A stretch of 32,341 nt of DNA from an uncultured Hyphomicrobium sp. (lineage in GTDB: Bacteria; Pseudomonadota; Alphaproteobacteria; Rhizobiales; Hyphomicrobiaceae), in assembly GCF_902826555.1 (NCBI RefSeq), contig NZ_CADEFI010000016.1, positions 1 through 32,341 of the forward strand, written 5' to 3'. Below are positions 22,677 to 30,170 of the stretch, piece after piece; position 1 is the first letter of the stretch, and each line of letters opens with the position of its first letter. The notes beneath the pieces are model-generated. The model searched no databases and was not told where the DNA came from. It saw nothing but the letters and a program-made list of their open reading frames with translations. The translations under genes were made by a program, and so were the position numbers.

Positions 22677-23942
22677 TTATTTGTTGAACCGGCACTTCGT
22701 TTCAGGCTCATCGAAGCCCATGGTGTCGGTGAGAAACTTCTGGTGCAGAAAGCCGTCCTGCGGGGAAATCGAGACCAGCGTGCGCGGGCCCGATAGCAAG
22801 ATCGGCTGGCGCATCTGGTGGTCCCAGGTCCTGAACGTCAGGCCAACTCCCTTGAATCCCGCGACCTCGAAATCCTTGGACAGGATGTAGGCATTGATCT
22901 CGTTCGGCTTGTTCTTGCCGGTCCTGGTCACCGCCTCGCCGACGACGCGCACGCCGAGCCAACTCGTGAAATCCCGCTCGGTCATGAAGCGTTTGGCTTG
23001 CTTTTCGAACCTGTTCTGGAGCTGGGTGCCGGCGTACTGCTCGAACGAGCGATGCCACGCGACGGCCTGCAGCCCCTGCGAGCCGACAACCGGCCTCGGC
23101 TCATAGGTGCGAAACAGCAGATAGTCTCCGAATGCCTCGCCCACATCCGAAACGAAGATCACGTCGTAGTCCGGCGCGCCCTGAGTCAACAGCGGCATCT
23201 GAGTCTGGATCTGCTGATGGCCGGAGTCGGTACGCCGCGATCCCGCATCGAACTCGTACTCGCGCTCGAGCACGATCTTGGCGCCGAATTTCTGCGCCGC
23301 CCGGCGGATGGCCGCGAGATATTCTTTGTCACCCGGCGTCGTGCCGTACACCACGAACCATCTGCGCCACTTTTTCCAAGAGAGATACTGCGCGAGCGCG
23401 TCGGCCCGCATGGCCCAATTGGGAATGACGTGAAAGACGTTGAGCCGGCAATCCTGTTGGCGCAGCTCGTCGCTGCTCGAGCGCACGTTGAAGATGACGG
23501 CGCCCTTCGCCTCGGGCAAATCCGCGACCGCCAGCAGGTCCGACGGCTCGAGATCGGCGACGATGAGGCCCTGCCCGCTCGCGAGCTGAGCCTTGACCAT
23601 GGGCACGATATCCTCGGTCTCCTTCGCCACCACCTCGACCAGCTCGAAATGCTGCTCGACGAGCCGGCCCGTCATGTTGTTTTCTTTGATGGCGAGACGC
23701 GCGCCTTGGATGCCCTCGTCTGTTAGCACCTTGTCGAGGAGCGACAGCGGGGCCGGCTCCGGGTAGCGCTTGGCGACATAAAGCACCTTCGTCACGAGCG
23801 CACCGGGCGCCGCCTCCGCGGGCGCTTCGGGGATGGCGACGGCGGGCGGTGCCACCGCCAACCATCCCCCGAGGAGCACGAGAGCGGCCGCCGAGCCGGA
23901 CTTAACAGACTTAGCCAGGACGAGCAGCCGCTGTCTTTTCAT
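22677..23942 (-). CDS. PQQ-system ABC-type substrate-binding protein
   Basis: 421 aa with an N-terminal signal segment (AAALVLLGGWLAVAPPAVA). The fold is the type I periplasmic binding protein (Leu/Ile/Val-like): TKVLYVAKRYPEPAPLSLLD, DEGIQGARLAIKENNMTGR, GLIVADLEPSDLLAVADL, RRWFVVYGTTPGDKEYLAA, and a conserved C-terminus GPRTLVSISPQDGFLHQK. It matches the ABC-like binding family tied to PQQ-dependent alcohol dehydrogenases (TIGR03863-type). Usually ATPase and permease genes lie close by; none is in this operon. The ATG at 23942 is 1 nt past the cytochrome stop (TGAGATG). Ligand unknown; PQQ, a metal complex or an alcohol product are possibilities. Confidence 0.88.
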   Translation of the reverse strand: MKRQRLLVLAKSVKSGSAAALVLLGGWLAVAPPAVAIPEAPAEAAPGALVTKVLYVAKRYPEPAPLSLLDKVLTDEGIQGARLAIKENNMTGRLVEQHFELVEVVAKETEDIVPMVKAQLASGQGLIVADLEPSDLLAVADLPEAKGAVIFNVRSSSDELRQQDCRLNVFHVIPNWAMRADALAQYLSWKKWRRWFVVYGTTPGDKEYLAAIRRAAQKFGAKIVLEREYEFDAGSRRTDSGHQQIQTQMPLLTQGAPDYDVIFVSDVGEAFGDYLLFRTYEPRPVVGSQGLQAVAWHRSFEQYAGTQLQNRFEKQAKRFMTERDFTSWLGVRVVGEAVTRTGKNKPNEINAYILSKDFEVAGFKGVGLTFRTWDHQMRQPILLSGPRTLVSISPQDGFLHQKFLTDTMGFDEPETKCRFNK

Positions 23943-23943
23943 C

Positions 23944-24552
23944 TCACCACACCTTCTTCTCTTCGCGGCCTTTCCAGACCGTGCGGATCCAGGCGATGGC
24001 CTTCCAGAGCTTGGTCTCGTCGTCGATCAGATCGCGATAGGGCGGCATGGGACCGACGACGCCTTCCTGGCCCTTGCGGGCGTAGCCGTGCTTCTGCAGC
24101 TCCTGGCTACCGAGCGTGATTAGGCGGAACAGCGTGTCGTCGTCACCGCCATAGACCCAGGTCTCGTTGGTGAGCGGCGGGCACATGCCGCCACCACCGC
24201 CTCCGCCGTGGCACCCGTTGCAGGAGAGGCCCATGTAGATCTTGTGACCTTCCTCGGCGATTTTCGGATCTTTGTAGTCGAAGGGATTCTTAAGCTTGCC
24301 CTTCTCCGTTTTCTCGACGCGATCGATGGGTTTCATGGGCGCGCCACCCGCCGCCGCATCAGCGGCAGGAGCAGCAGGAGCCGCTTCCGGTGCCCCGTCG
24401 GCCTTCTTTTCGGCCGCGGCGGGCTCCGATTTCTCTGCGGGTGCCGGCTCGTCTGCGGCACCGACGGCACCGACGAACGCTCCGGTCGAGAGCGCTGCTG
24501 CAAGCAGCAGCCTTACGAATTGGCTTTTCACGTTTAGATTTCCTCGTGTCAT
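23944..24552 (-). CDS. xoxG: c-type cytochrome, XoxG-like electron acceptor of methanol dehydrogenase
   Basis: 202 aa from ATG 24552; a GTG at 24531 with GAGGAAA 8 nt upstream gives a compact signal peptide (KSQFVRLLLAAALSTGA) and is equally likely. After the signal is a 50-residue Ala/Pro/Glu/Lys-rich linker. The haem domain has LSCNGCHGGGGGGGMC (CxxCH plus a third Cys after seven Gly), then TNETWVYGGDDDTLFRLI and the probable axial Met in GVVGPMPPYRDL. This fits the methanol-metabolism cytochrome family (TIGR03874-like), the role usually called XoxG/cytochrome cL: it takes electrons from PQQ in XoxF in the periplasm. The symbol rests on context. It follows xoxJ after 116 nt. Confidence 0.85.
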   Translation of the reverse strand: MTRGNLNVKSQFVRLLLAAALSTGAFVGAVGAADEPAPAEKSEPAAAEKKADGAPEAAPAAPAADAAAGGAPMKPIDRVEKTEKGKLKNPFDYKDPKIAEEGHKIYMGLSCNGCHGGGGGGGMCPPLTNETWVYGGDDDTLFRLITLGSQELQKHGYARKGQEGVVGPMPPYRDLIDDETKLWKAIAWIRTVWKGREEKKVW

Positions 24553-24668
24553 TGCAAGTTTCGCCTCCCGATTTCCGTGCGAACGGCAGCGAGGCACCCA
24601 CCGTCCGTCTCTCCCCCTGTGCTTGCAGAGATTCGTCTGTGGCGCGCCGTTACTCCGGCGTCCGCCGC

Positions 24669-26528
24669 TCATAACTTTTCCTTTCCACCAGTTTCCCCAC
24701 TGCCGTGCTGTCGCGAGCGCTCGGAGATCGTCGACTGGAAGAGCGCGATCGACTTTGCGGCGTCCTCGTTGAGGTTCTCGCGCGCGATGTCGATGGCTGT
24801 CTTGCCGGCGTCCGATTTGAGATTGGGATCCGCGCCGGCCTCGAGCAGCAGGCCGAGCATGGGAATGTTGCCACGCGCGGACGCGATCATGAGCGCCGTC
24901 ACGCGATGCGCGTTGGAGGCGTTCACGTTGGCCCCGCGCTCGACGAGCGCGGTCGCGATGTCGGTCGAGCGCAGACCTTGGCGCCGCTCGATCTCCTTGG
25001 CCGCCTCTCCAACCGCCATCTGGCTCGCCGCGACCATGAGCGGAGTCACCTTCTCCGTTCCTGCGGCGACGTTGACGTTGGCGCCGAGCTCGATCAGCGC
25101 TTTGGCGGCGAGATACTTGCCGCTTTCGATCGCGAGCGACAGCGGACCGAAACCGCCATCGATCGATTCCTCAAGATCGGCGCCAGCGGCAACCAGCGCA
25201 CGGATGGAGGGGACGTGGTTGCGCTCGGCCGCGTGGATGAGCGCCGTGAACCCGTCCTTGTCACGCCCGTTGACATTCGCCTTGAGGGAAACAAGCAGCG
25301 GAATGATCTTCTCGTTGCGGTTGCGCGCTGCTGCCTGGAGTGCGGCGTAACCCTGCGCATCGTGCTTGTTGACGTCGGCGCCCTTCTCCACCAGGAAGCG
25401 GATGCGGTCTGCGTCCGACGCCAGCACCGCGTTGGCGAGCTCGGACTGAACGTCCGCACCTTCTGCCAGCCACGCCTCGAGCCGCGCGCGCGTGACGAGC
25501 TGATCGGGCGATGCCTCGACCTTCGGCCCCTGGCTGATCTCGAACGGCTTCGTATACGAGCCGTGAGACGGCAGATCGCCTGGCACCACGCATTTGCTGC
25601 ATTTGACCAGCGGCACGCCGTAATCGCGCAGGATCTTCTCGATTTCGGTGCGGTTCGCCTCGAGCGCGTAGTCGAGCGCGAACTTGAGCACGACGTTGGT
25701 GGGGCGCACGCCGAGCGAAAGGTCGAACTCCAGGGGCACCTCGTCTTCCATGAGATTGACGGGCAGCACCGAGAGCGGCTCGTTTTTGATGGTGCGGAAC
25801 CAGCCCGCGAAAGGTCCCCACACGGCGGCCACGTCCAGCTTGCCTTCGATCACCTCCTGCACCTGATAGGTCGGCTGCTGCTCGGGCAGGAGATCGCCGT
25901 TGTGGCTGACGGTATGGACGACCACGTTGGTGCTCACGCCGCGTCGCTTCAGCACCTCGCGGATGGCCGAGGTCTGATAGACCCCGATCTTCAGCTGCTT
26001 GAGCTTCGGATCGTCGAGGCCCGAGATGTCGAGTCCGCGGTCGTTGCGCCATGCCAGGACATAGGTCGTTCGGTAGACCGGGTTGGTGGTCAGCACGCCC
26101 GCGTACACGCTCGGCATATCGACAAGCACGTCGCAATCATTGGTCTCGAACGTCTGGCGCGTGATGCCACGCTCGAGGTAGGGGCGCCAGAAGTTGATGA
26201 CCTGAGACCCCATGGAGCGGGCCAGCACGGCCGCGATCTTGTTCTGAAAGCCTTGTCCGTCGATGGACGACAACGGCATGTTGCCGGGATCGCCGCATAC
26301 GCGCAGAGGTCCGAGGCTCTTGGTCTCGAACGCCTTCTTGCCGGCCATCTTGGCGGCCGTCTTCTCAGCCGCCGTAAGCTCGTCGAACTCCTTGTTGGCG
26401 CGGAATCCAGGATCCGCCGCCATGGCCGATCCTACGCCGAGAAGCATGGCGGCCGCGGACAGGATGGGTGCCAGCACGCTAACGGTTGGCAATGAGAATG
26501 ACAAAGCAGTCACGCGCGTCTCATGCAT
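24669..26528 (-). CDS. xoxJ: XoxJ-like quinoprotein-associated binding protein fused to ankyrin repeats
   Basis: 619 aa. Signal peptide 1-37 (ends GVGSAMAAD). Residues about 70-330 form a type II periplasmic binding domain of the MxaJ/XoxJ family (TIGR03871-type): LRVCGDPGNMPLSSIDGQGF, NDCDVLVDMPSVYAGV, YRTTYVLAWRNDRGLDISGL, LKIGVYQTSAIRE, DVAAVWGPFAGWF, and DYGVPLVKCSKC with Cys310/Cys313. Residues about 360-605 are six to seven ankyrin repeats, for example FLVEKGADVNKHD, GFTALIHAAERNHV, LIELGANVNVAA, LLLEAGADPNLKS. XoxJ is thought to help activate or mature XoxF. Known MxaJ/XoxJ proteins are usually about 280-300 aa, so the ankyrin half doubles the protein. The frame is unbroken across the junction, so this is a genuine fusion in this sequence. 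Confidence 0.92.
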   Translation of the reverse strand: MHETRVTALSFSLPTVSVLAPILSAAAMLLGVGSAMAADPGFRANKEFDELTAAEKTAAKMAGKKAFETKSLGPLRVCGDPGNMPLSSIDGQGFQNKIAAVLARSMGSQVINFWRPYLERGITRQTFETNDCDVLVDMPSVYAGVLTTNPVYRTTYVLAWRNDRGLDISGLDDPKLKQLKIGVYQTSAIREVLKRRGVSTNVVVHTVSHNGDLLPEQQPTYQVQEVIEGKLDVAAVWGPFAGWFRTIKNEPLSVLPVNLMEDEVPLEFDLSLGVRPTNVVLKFALDYALEANRTEIEKILRDYGVPLVKCSKCVVPGDLPSHGSYTKPFEISQGPKVEASPDQLVTRARLEAWLAEGADVQSELANAVLASDADRIRFLVEKGADVNKHDAQGYAALQAAARNRNEKIIPLLVSLKANVNGRDKDGFTALIHAAERNHVPSIRALVAAGADLEESIDGGFGPLSLAIESGKYLAAKALIELGANVNVAAGTEKVTPLMVAASQMAVGEAAKEIERRQGLRSTDIATALVERGANVNASNAHRVTALMIASARGNIPMLGLLLEAGADPNLKSDAGKTAIDIARENLNEDAAKSIALFQSTISERSRQHGSGETGGKEKL

Positions 26529-26546
26529 GTGAATTCTTCATGTAAC

Positions 26547-26574
26547 TCTATATCGTTACTAGACGAAGGGACAA
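26547..26574 (-). promoter_or_regulatory. Candidate promoter with overlapping dyad before xoxJ
   Basis: On the minus strand TTGTCC (26574-26569), a 16-nt spacer and TATAGA (26552-26547) resemble a sigma-70 promoter. GTAAC-N8-GTTAC (26542-26559) surrounds the -10 box and could be an operator. It lies about 20 nt before the xoxJ start and after the xoxF terminator. Confidence 0.4.
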
Positions 26575-26642
26575 GCCGACAATCCCCGCGAACTCGATCA
26601 AGTTCCGTTGATCCCGAGGCAGCTTTCCCGTTCCGTCACGGC

Positions 26643-26675
26643 AAAAACGCCCGGTGCCGCGAGGCACCGGGCGTT
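26643..26675 (-). terminator. Strong rho-independent terminator after xoxF
   Basis: Minus strand AACGCCCGGTGCC (26675-26663), loop TCGC, then GGCACCGGGCGTT (26658-26646) form a perfect 13-bp stem followed by a T-run (26647-26643). It begins about 20 nt after the xoxF stop and separates xoxF from xoxJ and the rest. Confidence 0.88.
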
Positions 26676-26695
26676 CCTTCACTTCAGTGACGAGA

Positions 26696-28576
26696 TCACT
26701 CGTAGACCCGGAAGGTGAAGAGCGTGCCAGCCTGCGGGATCTTGTCGAGGTTGGCTGCCTTCGTCATCGCCGTGGCGCCGATCGCACCGAACTTGTCGTT
26801 GAGATCGAGGCCAGCGGTGACGGGTACGCCGATCCAGCCGCCGATGCCGGCGAGGATTGAAACGTACTGCTTGTCCTTCACCTTGTAGGTGATCGGGTTA
26901 CCGATGATGCCGGAGGCGAGCTTGCGGCTCCAGAGCACCTTACCCGACTTGCGGTCGACGGCGCGGAAGTCACCGCCGAGCGAGCCGTAGAACACGAGGC
27001 CGCCGTCGGTCACCATGGTGCCGCCCCAGTTCGGATAGGGATCGGGGATCTCCCAATCCGCCTCGCCGGTCAGCACGTCGAACTTCTTGACCTTACCGGT
27101 TGTGCCGGGCTTCTCGGGATACATGTACACGTTGGCGAACACGTAGACCGTGCCCTGTTGCGTGTGCGTGCGCTCCTGAGGCTCAAGCTCCATGCACCAG
27201 TTGTTGGTGGGGCAATAGAACTTGTTCGGCTCGGCTGGATCGACTGCGCAAGGCTGCTGGTCCTTGCCGCCCATTGCTGACGGGCAGGCCGAGACGTTGC
27301 GACCGCGCTCGAGCGGCGAGTGCTCGCGCACCTTCACCGGACGACCCGTCTTGAGATCGACCTTCTCGGCCCAATCCGTCGTCACGTACTTGTGGGCGCG
27401 CAGAAGCGTGCCGTCCTGACGATCGAGAACATAAGCGAAGCCGTTGCGGTCGAAGTGAACGAGGGCCTTGCGGGCTTTGCCGTCCACGTCCATGTCGACG
27501 AGAATGTTCTCGTTGACGCCGTCATAGTCCCACTGGTCGAAGGGCGTCATCTGGTAGGCCCAGACGGCCTCGCCGGTGTCCACCTTGCGGGCGAAAATGG
27601 TCATCGACCACTTGTTGTCGAACTCGCCCGTGTTGCACTCTTCGTGCGTCTTCTTCGAGCAGCGATACGCGGGGCTCCAGAGGCCCGGGTTGCCGGTCGA
27701 ATAGTAGACGATCTTCAGGTCGGAGTCGTAGCTGAACCACGCCCACGCTGCGCCGCCGCCGATCTTGTAATCGTCGCCGACGTGCGTGTGGATGCCGAGA
27801 TCCTTACCGGCCGTGCCGTAGTGCGGATTGGCCTTGTTGGTCTCGGGCGTGAGGCAGACGTCCTTGTCGGAGCCCGTCGAGTGGCACTCCCAGACCTTCT
27901 TGCCGTCCTTCAGGTTGTAGGCGGTGACGCGGCCGCGGGCCGCGAACTCGTCGCCGCCGAAGCCGAGGATCACGTAGTCGCCGGCGATGAGCGGAGCCGA
28001 GGTGCTCGTCTCGCCCTTCTCGGGCCAGGCGTGCTTCACAACCCACGCCTCTTTGCCGGTCGCGGCGTCGAGAGCGATCAGGAAGCCGTCGAGCGTGCCG
28101 TAGTAGAGCTTGCCGTCGGCGTATGCGGGACCGCGGTTGACGGTGTCGCAGCAGGCGCGCGGCACGGCCGATTCATCACGGTCGGTGGTCTTGACGTAGT
28201 TCCAGATCTGCTTCGGGTGATCGGGGTCCGAGAGATCGAGACCCTGCGCGATGTTGCACTGGGCCATGTTCGGGCAGCCCGAGACGAAGAACAGCATGGG
28301 TTTGCCGCCAACGTCCTCGACGAAGACCGGCTGGCCTTCGTGGCCACGCAGCGCTCCGGTCGACTGCGACCAGACCATCTGCAGGTTCTTGACGTTGTCG
28401 GCGTTGATGTCCTTGAGCGGCGAGTGGCGGGTTAGATGATTGTCGCGCCCCGGTGCGCCCCACTGATTGGGGTCGGCCGCGCGCTTATCGACCTCATCGT
28501 TCGCGAAGGCGGGGGCGGAAAGCCCCAGCATCGCCAACATGAGGCCGCCCGTGAGCAAGCCAAGTTTGTTGGTCAT
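26696..28576 (-). CDS. xoxF: PQQ-dependent, lanthanide-type methanol dehydrogenase XoxF
   Basis: 626 aa from ATG 28576 (AGGAGA about 6 nt upstream), signal peptide ending APAFAND. A quinoprotein eight-bladed propeller oxidising methanol (and often formaldehyde) in the periplasm. The vicinal disulfide that packs on PQQ is Cys142-Cys143 (ACCDTVNRGPAY). Predicted metal ligands are Glu210 (GGDEFAARG), Asn296 (STGNPGLW) and catalytic Asp350, with a second acid at Asp352 (DQWDYDGVNE). Calcium MxaF has Ala at the latter position, so this is the lanthanide signature. Extra Cys pairs (101/107, 231/241, 306/314) are absent from the common XoxF5 type, so this is another clade (XoxF1 or XoxF3 candidates; not resolved here). 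No mxaI-like small subunit gene is present. Confidence 0.97.
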   Translation of the reverse strand: MTNKLGLLTGGLMLAMLGLSAPAFANDEVDKRAADPNQWGAPGRDNHLTRHSPLKDINADNVKNLQMVWSQSTGALRGHEGQPVFVEDVGGKPMLFFVSGCPNMAQCNIAQGLDLSDPDHPKQIWNYVKTTDRDESAVPRACCDTVNRGPAYADGKLYYGTLDGFLIALDAATGKEAWVVKHAWPEKGETSTSAPLIAGDYVILGFGGDEFAARGRVTAYNLKDGKKVWECHSTGSDKDVCLTPETNKANPHYGTAGKDLGIHTHVGDDYKIGGGAAWAWFSYDSDLKIVYYSTGNPGLWSPAYRCSKKTHEECNTGEFDNKWSMTIFARKVDTGEAVWAYQMTPFDQWDYDGVNENILVDMDVDGKARKALVHFDRNGFAYVLDRQDGTLLRAHKYVTTDWAEKVDLKTGRPVKVREHSPLERGRNVSACPSAMGGKDQQPCAVDPAEPNKFYCPTNNWCMELEPQERTHTQQGTVYVFANVYMYPEKPGTTGKVKKFDVLTGEADWEIPDPYPNWGGTMVTDGGLVFYGSLGGDFRAVDRKSGKVLWSRKLASGIIGNPITYKVKDKQYVSILAGIGGWIGVPVTAGLDLNDKFGAIGATAMTKAANLDKIPQAGTLFTFRVYE

Positions 28577-28984
28577 TTCGGTCTCCTCTCCTAGCTGCGA
28601 GGCTTGCAGACTTGAGGAACCAGGCAAGCCGCACCCGGCCGCTCGAAAGGCCCAGCAAGAAGCCTCGAACGGGTCCGTCACGCGCGATTTGTCGCTTAGC
28701 GATACGATCGGGACTCTTGTGTGGGGTCCATCGGCTGTGTCTGCGGTGCCGCAGGAAAAAATCCACAGACGGATCGCTCGTTCTGCTCCCTAGCTTTCAA
28801 GAAACAAGCGCCGACAAACAAGAACGCATGACGACCGGTTCGATCGTTAAGCACGCGGACGTGATCGTCAGCAGGGTGCACCGTAGGGACGTTATACCAG
28901 AACATCGAGGGGGAAACGTCCCATTCGCACTGTGAAAAATTCCCCATCACGGATAGTTGAAAAGCGACGACTGCGCGGACGTCG
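28577..28984 (-). promoter_or_regulatory. Long upstream region of xoxF
   Basis: About 400 nt between the xoxF start and the preceding gene, with no convincing coding frame. It contains the ribosome binding site next to xoxF, a small dyad TCGCT-T-AGCGA around 28690, and, at its distal end, the conserved motif copy B and the terminator of the upstream gene. A long leader or several regulator sites are likely for this normally metal-regulated gene. No specific regulator consensus was recognised. Confidence 0.5.
28909..28945 (-). promoter_or_regulatory. Conserved intergenic motif, copy B
   Basis: On the minus strand GGGGAATTTTTC (28945-28934), a 7-nt spacer, GAATGGGAC (28926-28918), and then a C-rich end (TTTCCCCC) that mirrors the first GGGGAA. 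The two core blocks are identical to those of copy A at 11442-11475. It points towards xoxF, about 330 nt away, and lies just past the upstream gene's terminator. Confidence 0.45.
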
Positions 28985-28988
28985 TCAC
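28959..28988 (-). terminator. Probable terminator of the formylglycine-enzyme-like gene
   Basis: On the minus strand GTGACGAC (28988-28981), a 9-nt loop, and GTCGTCGC (28971-28964) form an 8-bp stem with one G-U pair, followed by TTTTC. The stem overlaps the stop codon. Confidence 0.55.
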
Positions 28989-30088
28989 GGCGCGAGATCG
29001 CGTGCAATGCGAAAACCGACACTAAAATTTCGGAAATCGGGCACGTTGCGCGCCCGCATGGCGGAGCGCATCACCTTGGCGGGAAAGAATGCCGAGCCGC
29101 CGCGTAGGCTCCTGACGCCATGCGCCGGCGGGCGATCGCCAACGGGTGCGCAATCGTCCGTCAGGCGCGGGCGGCCATCCTTCGGTCCCGACGCGTAGTC
29201 GTCGCAATAGAAGTCGGCAGTCCATTCCCATACGTTGCCGTGCACATTGAACAGCCCCCAGGGATTGGGGGCAAAGGCCGCGGCGGGCGCGGGCGCCTTA
29301 CTGTCCCACTCACTCCCGCAACCGGCACAGGCGGCGCGCACGATGCCGTCGGCCGGCATCGCATCACCCCACCAATACGCCGTTATCGTTCCGGCACGGG
29401 CCGCAAATTCCCATTCCGCTTCCGAGGGAAGTCGATAGGCATGTCCGGTTTTCCGGCTCAGCCAGGCCGCATACGACGTCGCGTCGTCGAAGCTGACGCC
29501 GACGATCGGCTGCCCCGGAGCGGTGAGATTCTCACCGAGATTGCGGTAGTATCGGCTCGCTCCGGTCTCGATATTGTGCTGTCCGCCGGGCTCCAGCCAC
29601 TCGGGCGGCTTGCATCCACCGGCCTCGACGCAGGCCTTATACTCGGCGACCGTCGTCACCGTTGCGGCAATGGCGAACGCCGGCACCGATACTTCGGCCT
29701 GTTTCTCATCGTCCGCGTGATCAGGCTCGGATTCCGGTGAACCGATCTTGAACCCCTTCGGGGCCTGAGGAACCGCGACCATCGCCGGGCATATGTCTGC
29801 GCAGTCCCGGAACGGCTTGGCGCCGCCCGTCACGCGCAGCTCCGTTTTCTCCTGGCCGGCTAGCCCCGCACGAACAGACACCAAGGCAAGGTGAAGCTCG
29901 TTCGCGCGCGCGGCCACGAGATCCTTCGCTTGCGGGTCGCTCGAGAGTATGGCCTCGAGCGCTGCTCCATCCTTGGCCGACGCCACATCGCCCGCGCGGT
30001 CTGCGGCGTGCAACGGGACGGCCCACAACAGCAGAGGCGACATGGCGGAAAAGAACGCCAATTGGGAAATCTTCCTGGTGCCCTGCAT
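28985..30088 (-). CDS. Exported formylglycine-generating-enzyme family protein (SUMF1-like fold)
   Basis: 367 aa with signal peptide (AFFSAMSPLLLWAVPLHAAD). Residues 30-100 form a helical, Ala-rich region. The remainder is the FGE-sulfatase domain (C-type-lectin-like): MVAVPQAPKGFKIGSPESEP, PAFAIAATVTTVAEYKACV, QPIVGVSFDDATSYAAWL, YRLPSEAEWEFAARAG, GLFNVHGNVWEWTADFY, SLRGGSAFF and FSVGFRIARDL. True formylglycine-generating enzymes modify sulfatase Cys residues; many bacterial homologues have other roles (such as EgtB-like or binding). No sulfatase gene is near and the protein is periplasmic, so a binding or assembly role is as likely. Start ATG 30088 with AGGGAG upstream. Divergent from the SoxYZ-like gene. 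Confidence 0.85.
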   Translation of the reverse strand: MQGTRKISQLAFFSAMSPLLLWAVPLHAADRAGDVASAKDGAALEAILSSDPQAKDLVAARANELHLALVSVRAGLAGQEKTELRVTGGAKPFRDCADICPAMVAVPQAPKGFKIGSPESEPDHADDEKQAEVSVPAFAIAATVTTVAEYKACVEAGGCKPPEWLEPGGQHNIETGASRYYRNLGENLTAPGQPIVGVSFDDATSYAAWLSRKTGHAYRLPSEAEWEFAARAGTITAYWWGDAMPADGIVRAACAGCGSEWDSKAPAPAAAFAPNPWGLFNVHGNVWEWTADFYCDDYASGPKDGRPRLTDDCAPVGDRPPAHGVRSLRGGSAFFPAKVMRSAMRARNVPDFRNFSVGFRIARDLAP

Positions 30089-30170
30089 GCGAACGCTCCC
30101 TGCGAAGGCGCGAGTCCTATGTTATAGTGTTCATATTTTCAAGCGCATGCTCGCCTGAGGAGGACAGCCA
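30089..30170. promoter_or_regulatory. Short divergent promoter region
   Basis: An 82-nt gap between two divergent genes. It includes an AT-rich centre with TATAGT (30123-30128, plus strand) as a possible -10 box and the strong ribosome binding site GGAGGA before the SoxYZ-like gene. No clear -35 box was seen. Confidence 0.35.

Noticed and set aside
20070-28576. Lanmodulin or mxaI-like gene in the xox region
   Set aside because: No small EF-hand protein and no short Lys-rich MxaI-like subunit is encoded in the intergenic spaces.
28612-28935. 107-aa open frame upstream of xoxF on the plus strand
   Set aside because: Arg/Ser-rich composition, no ribosome binding site, no recognisable family, and it runs through the xoxF regulatory region.
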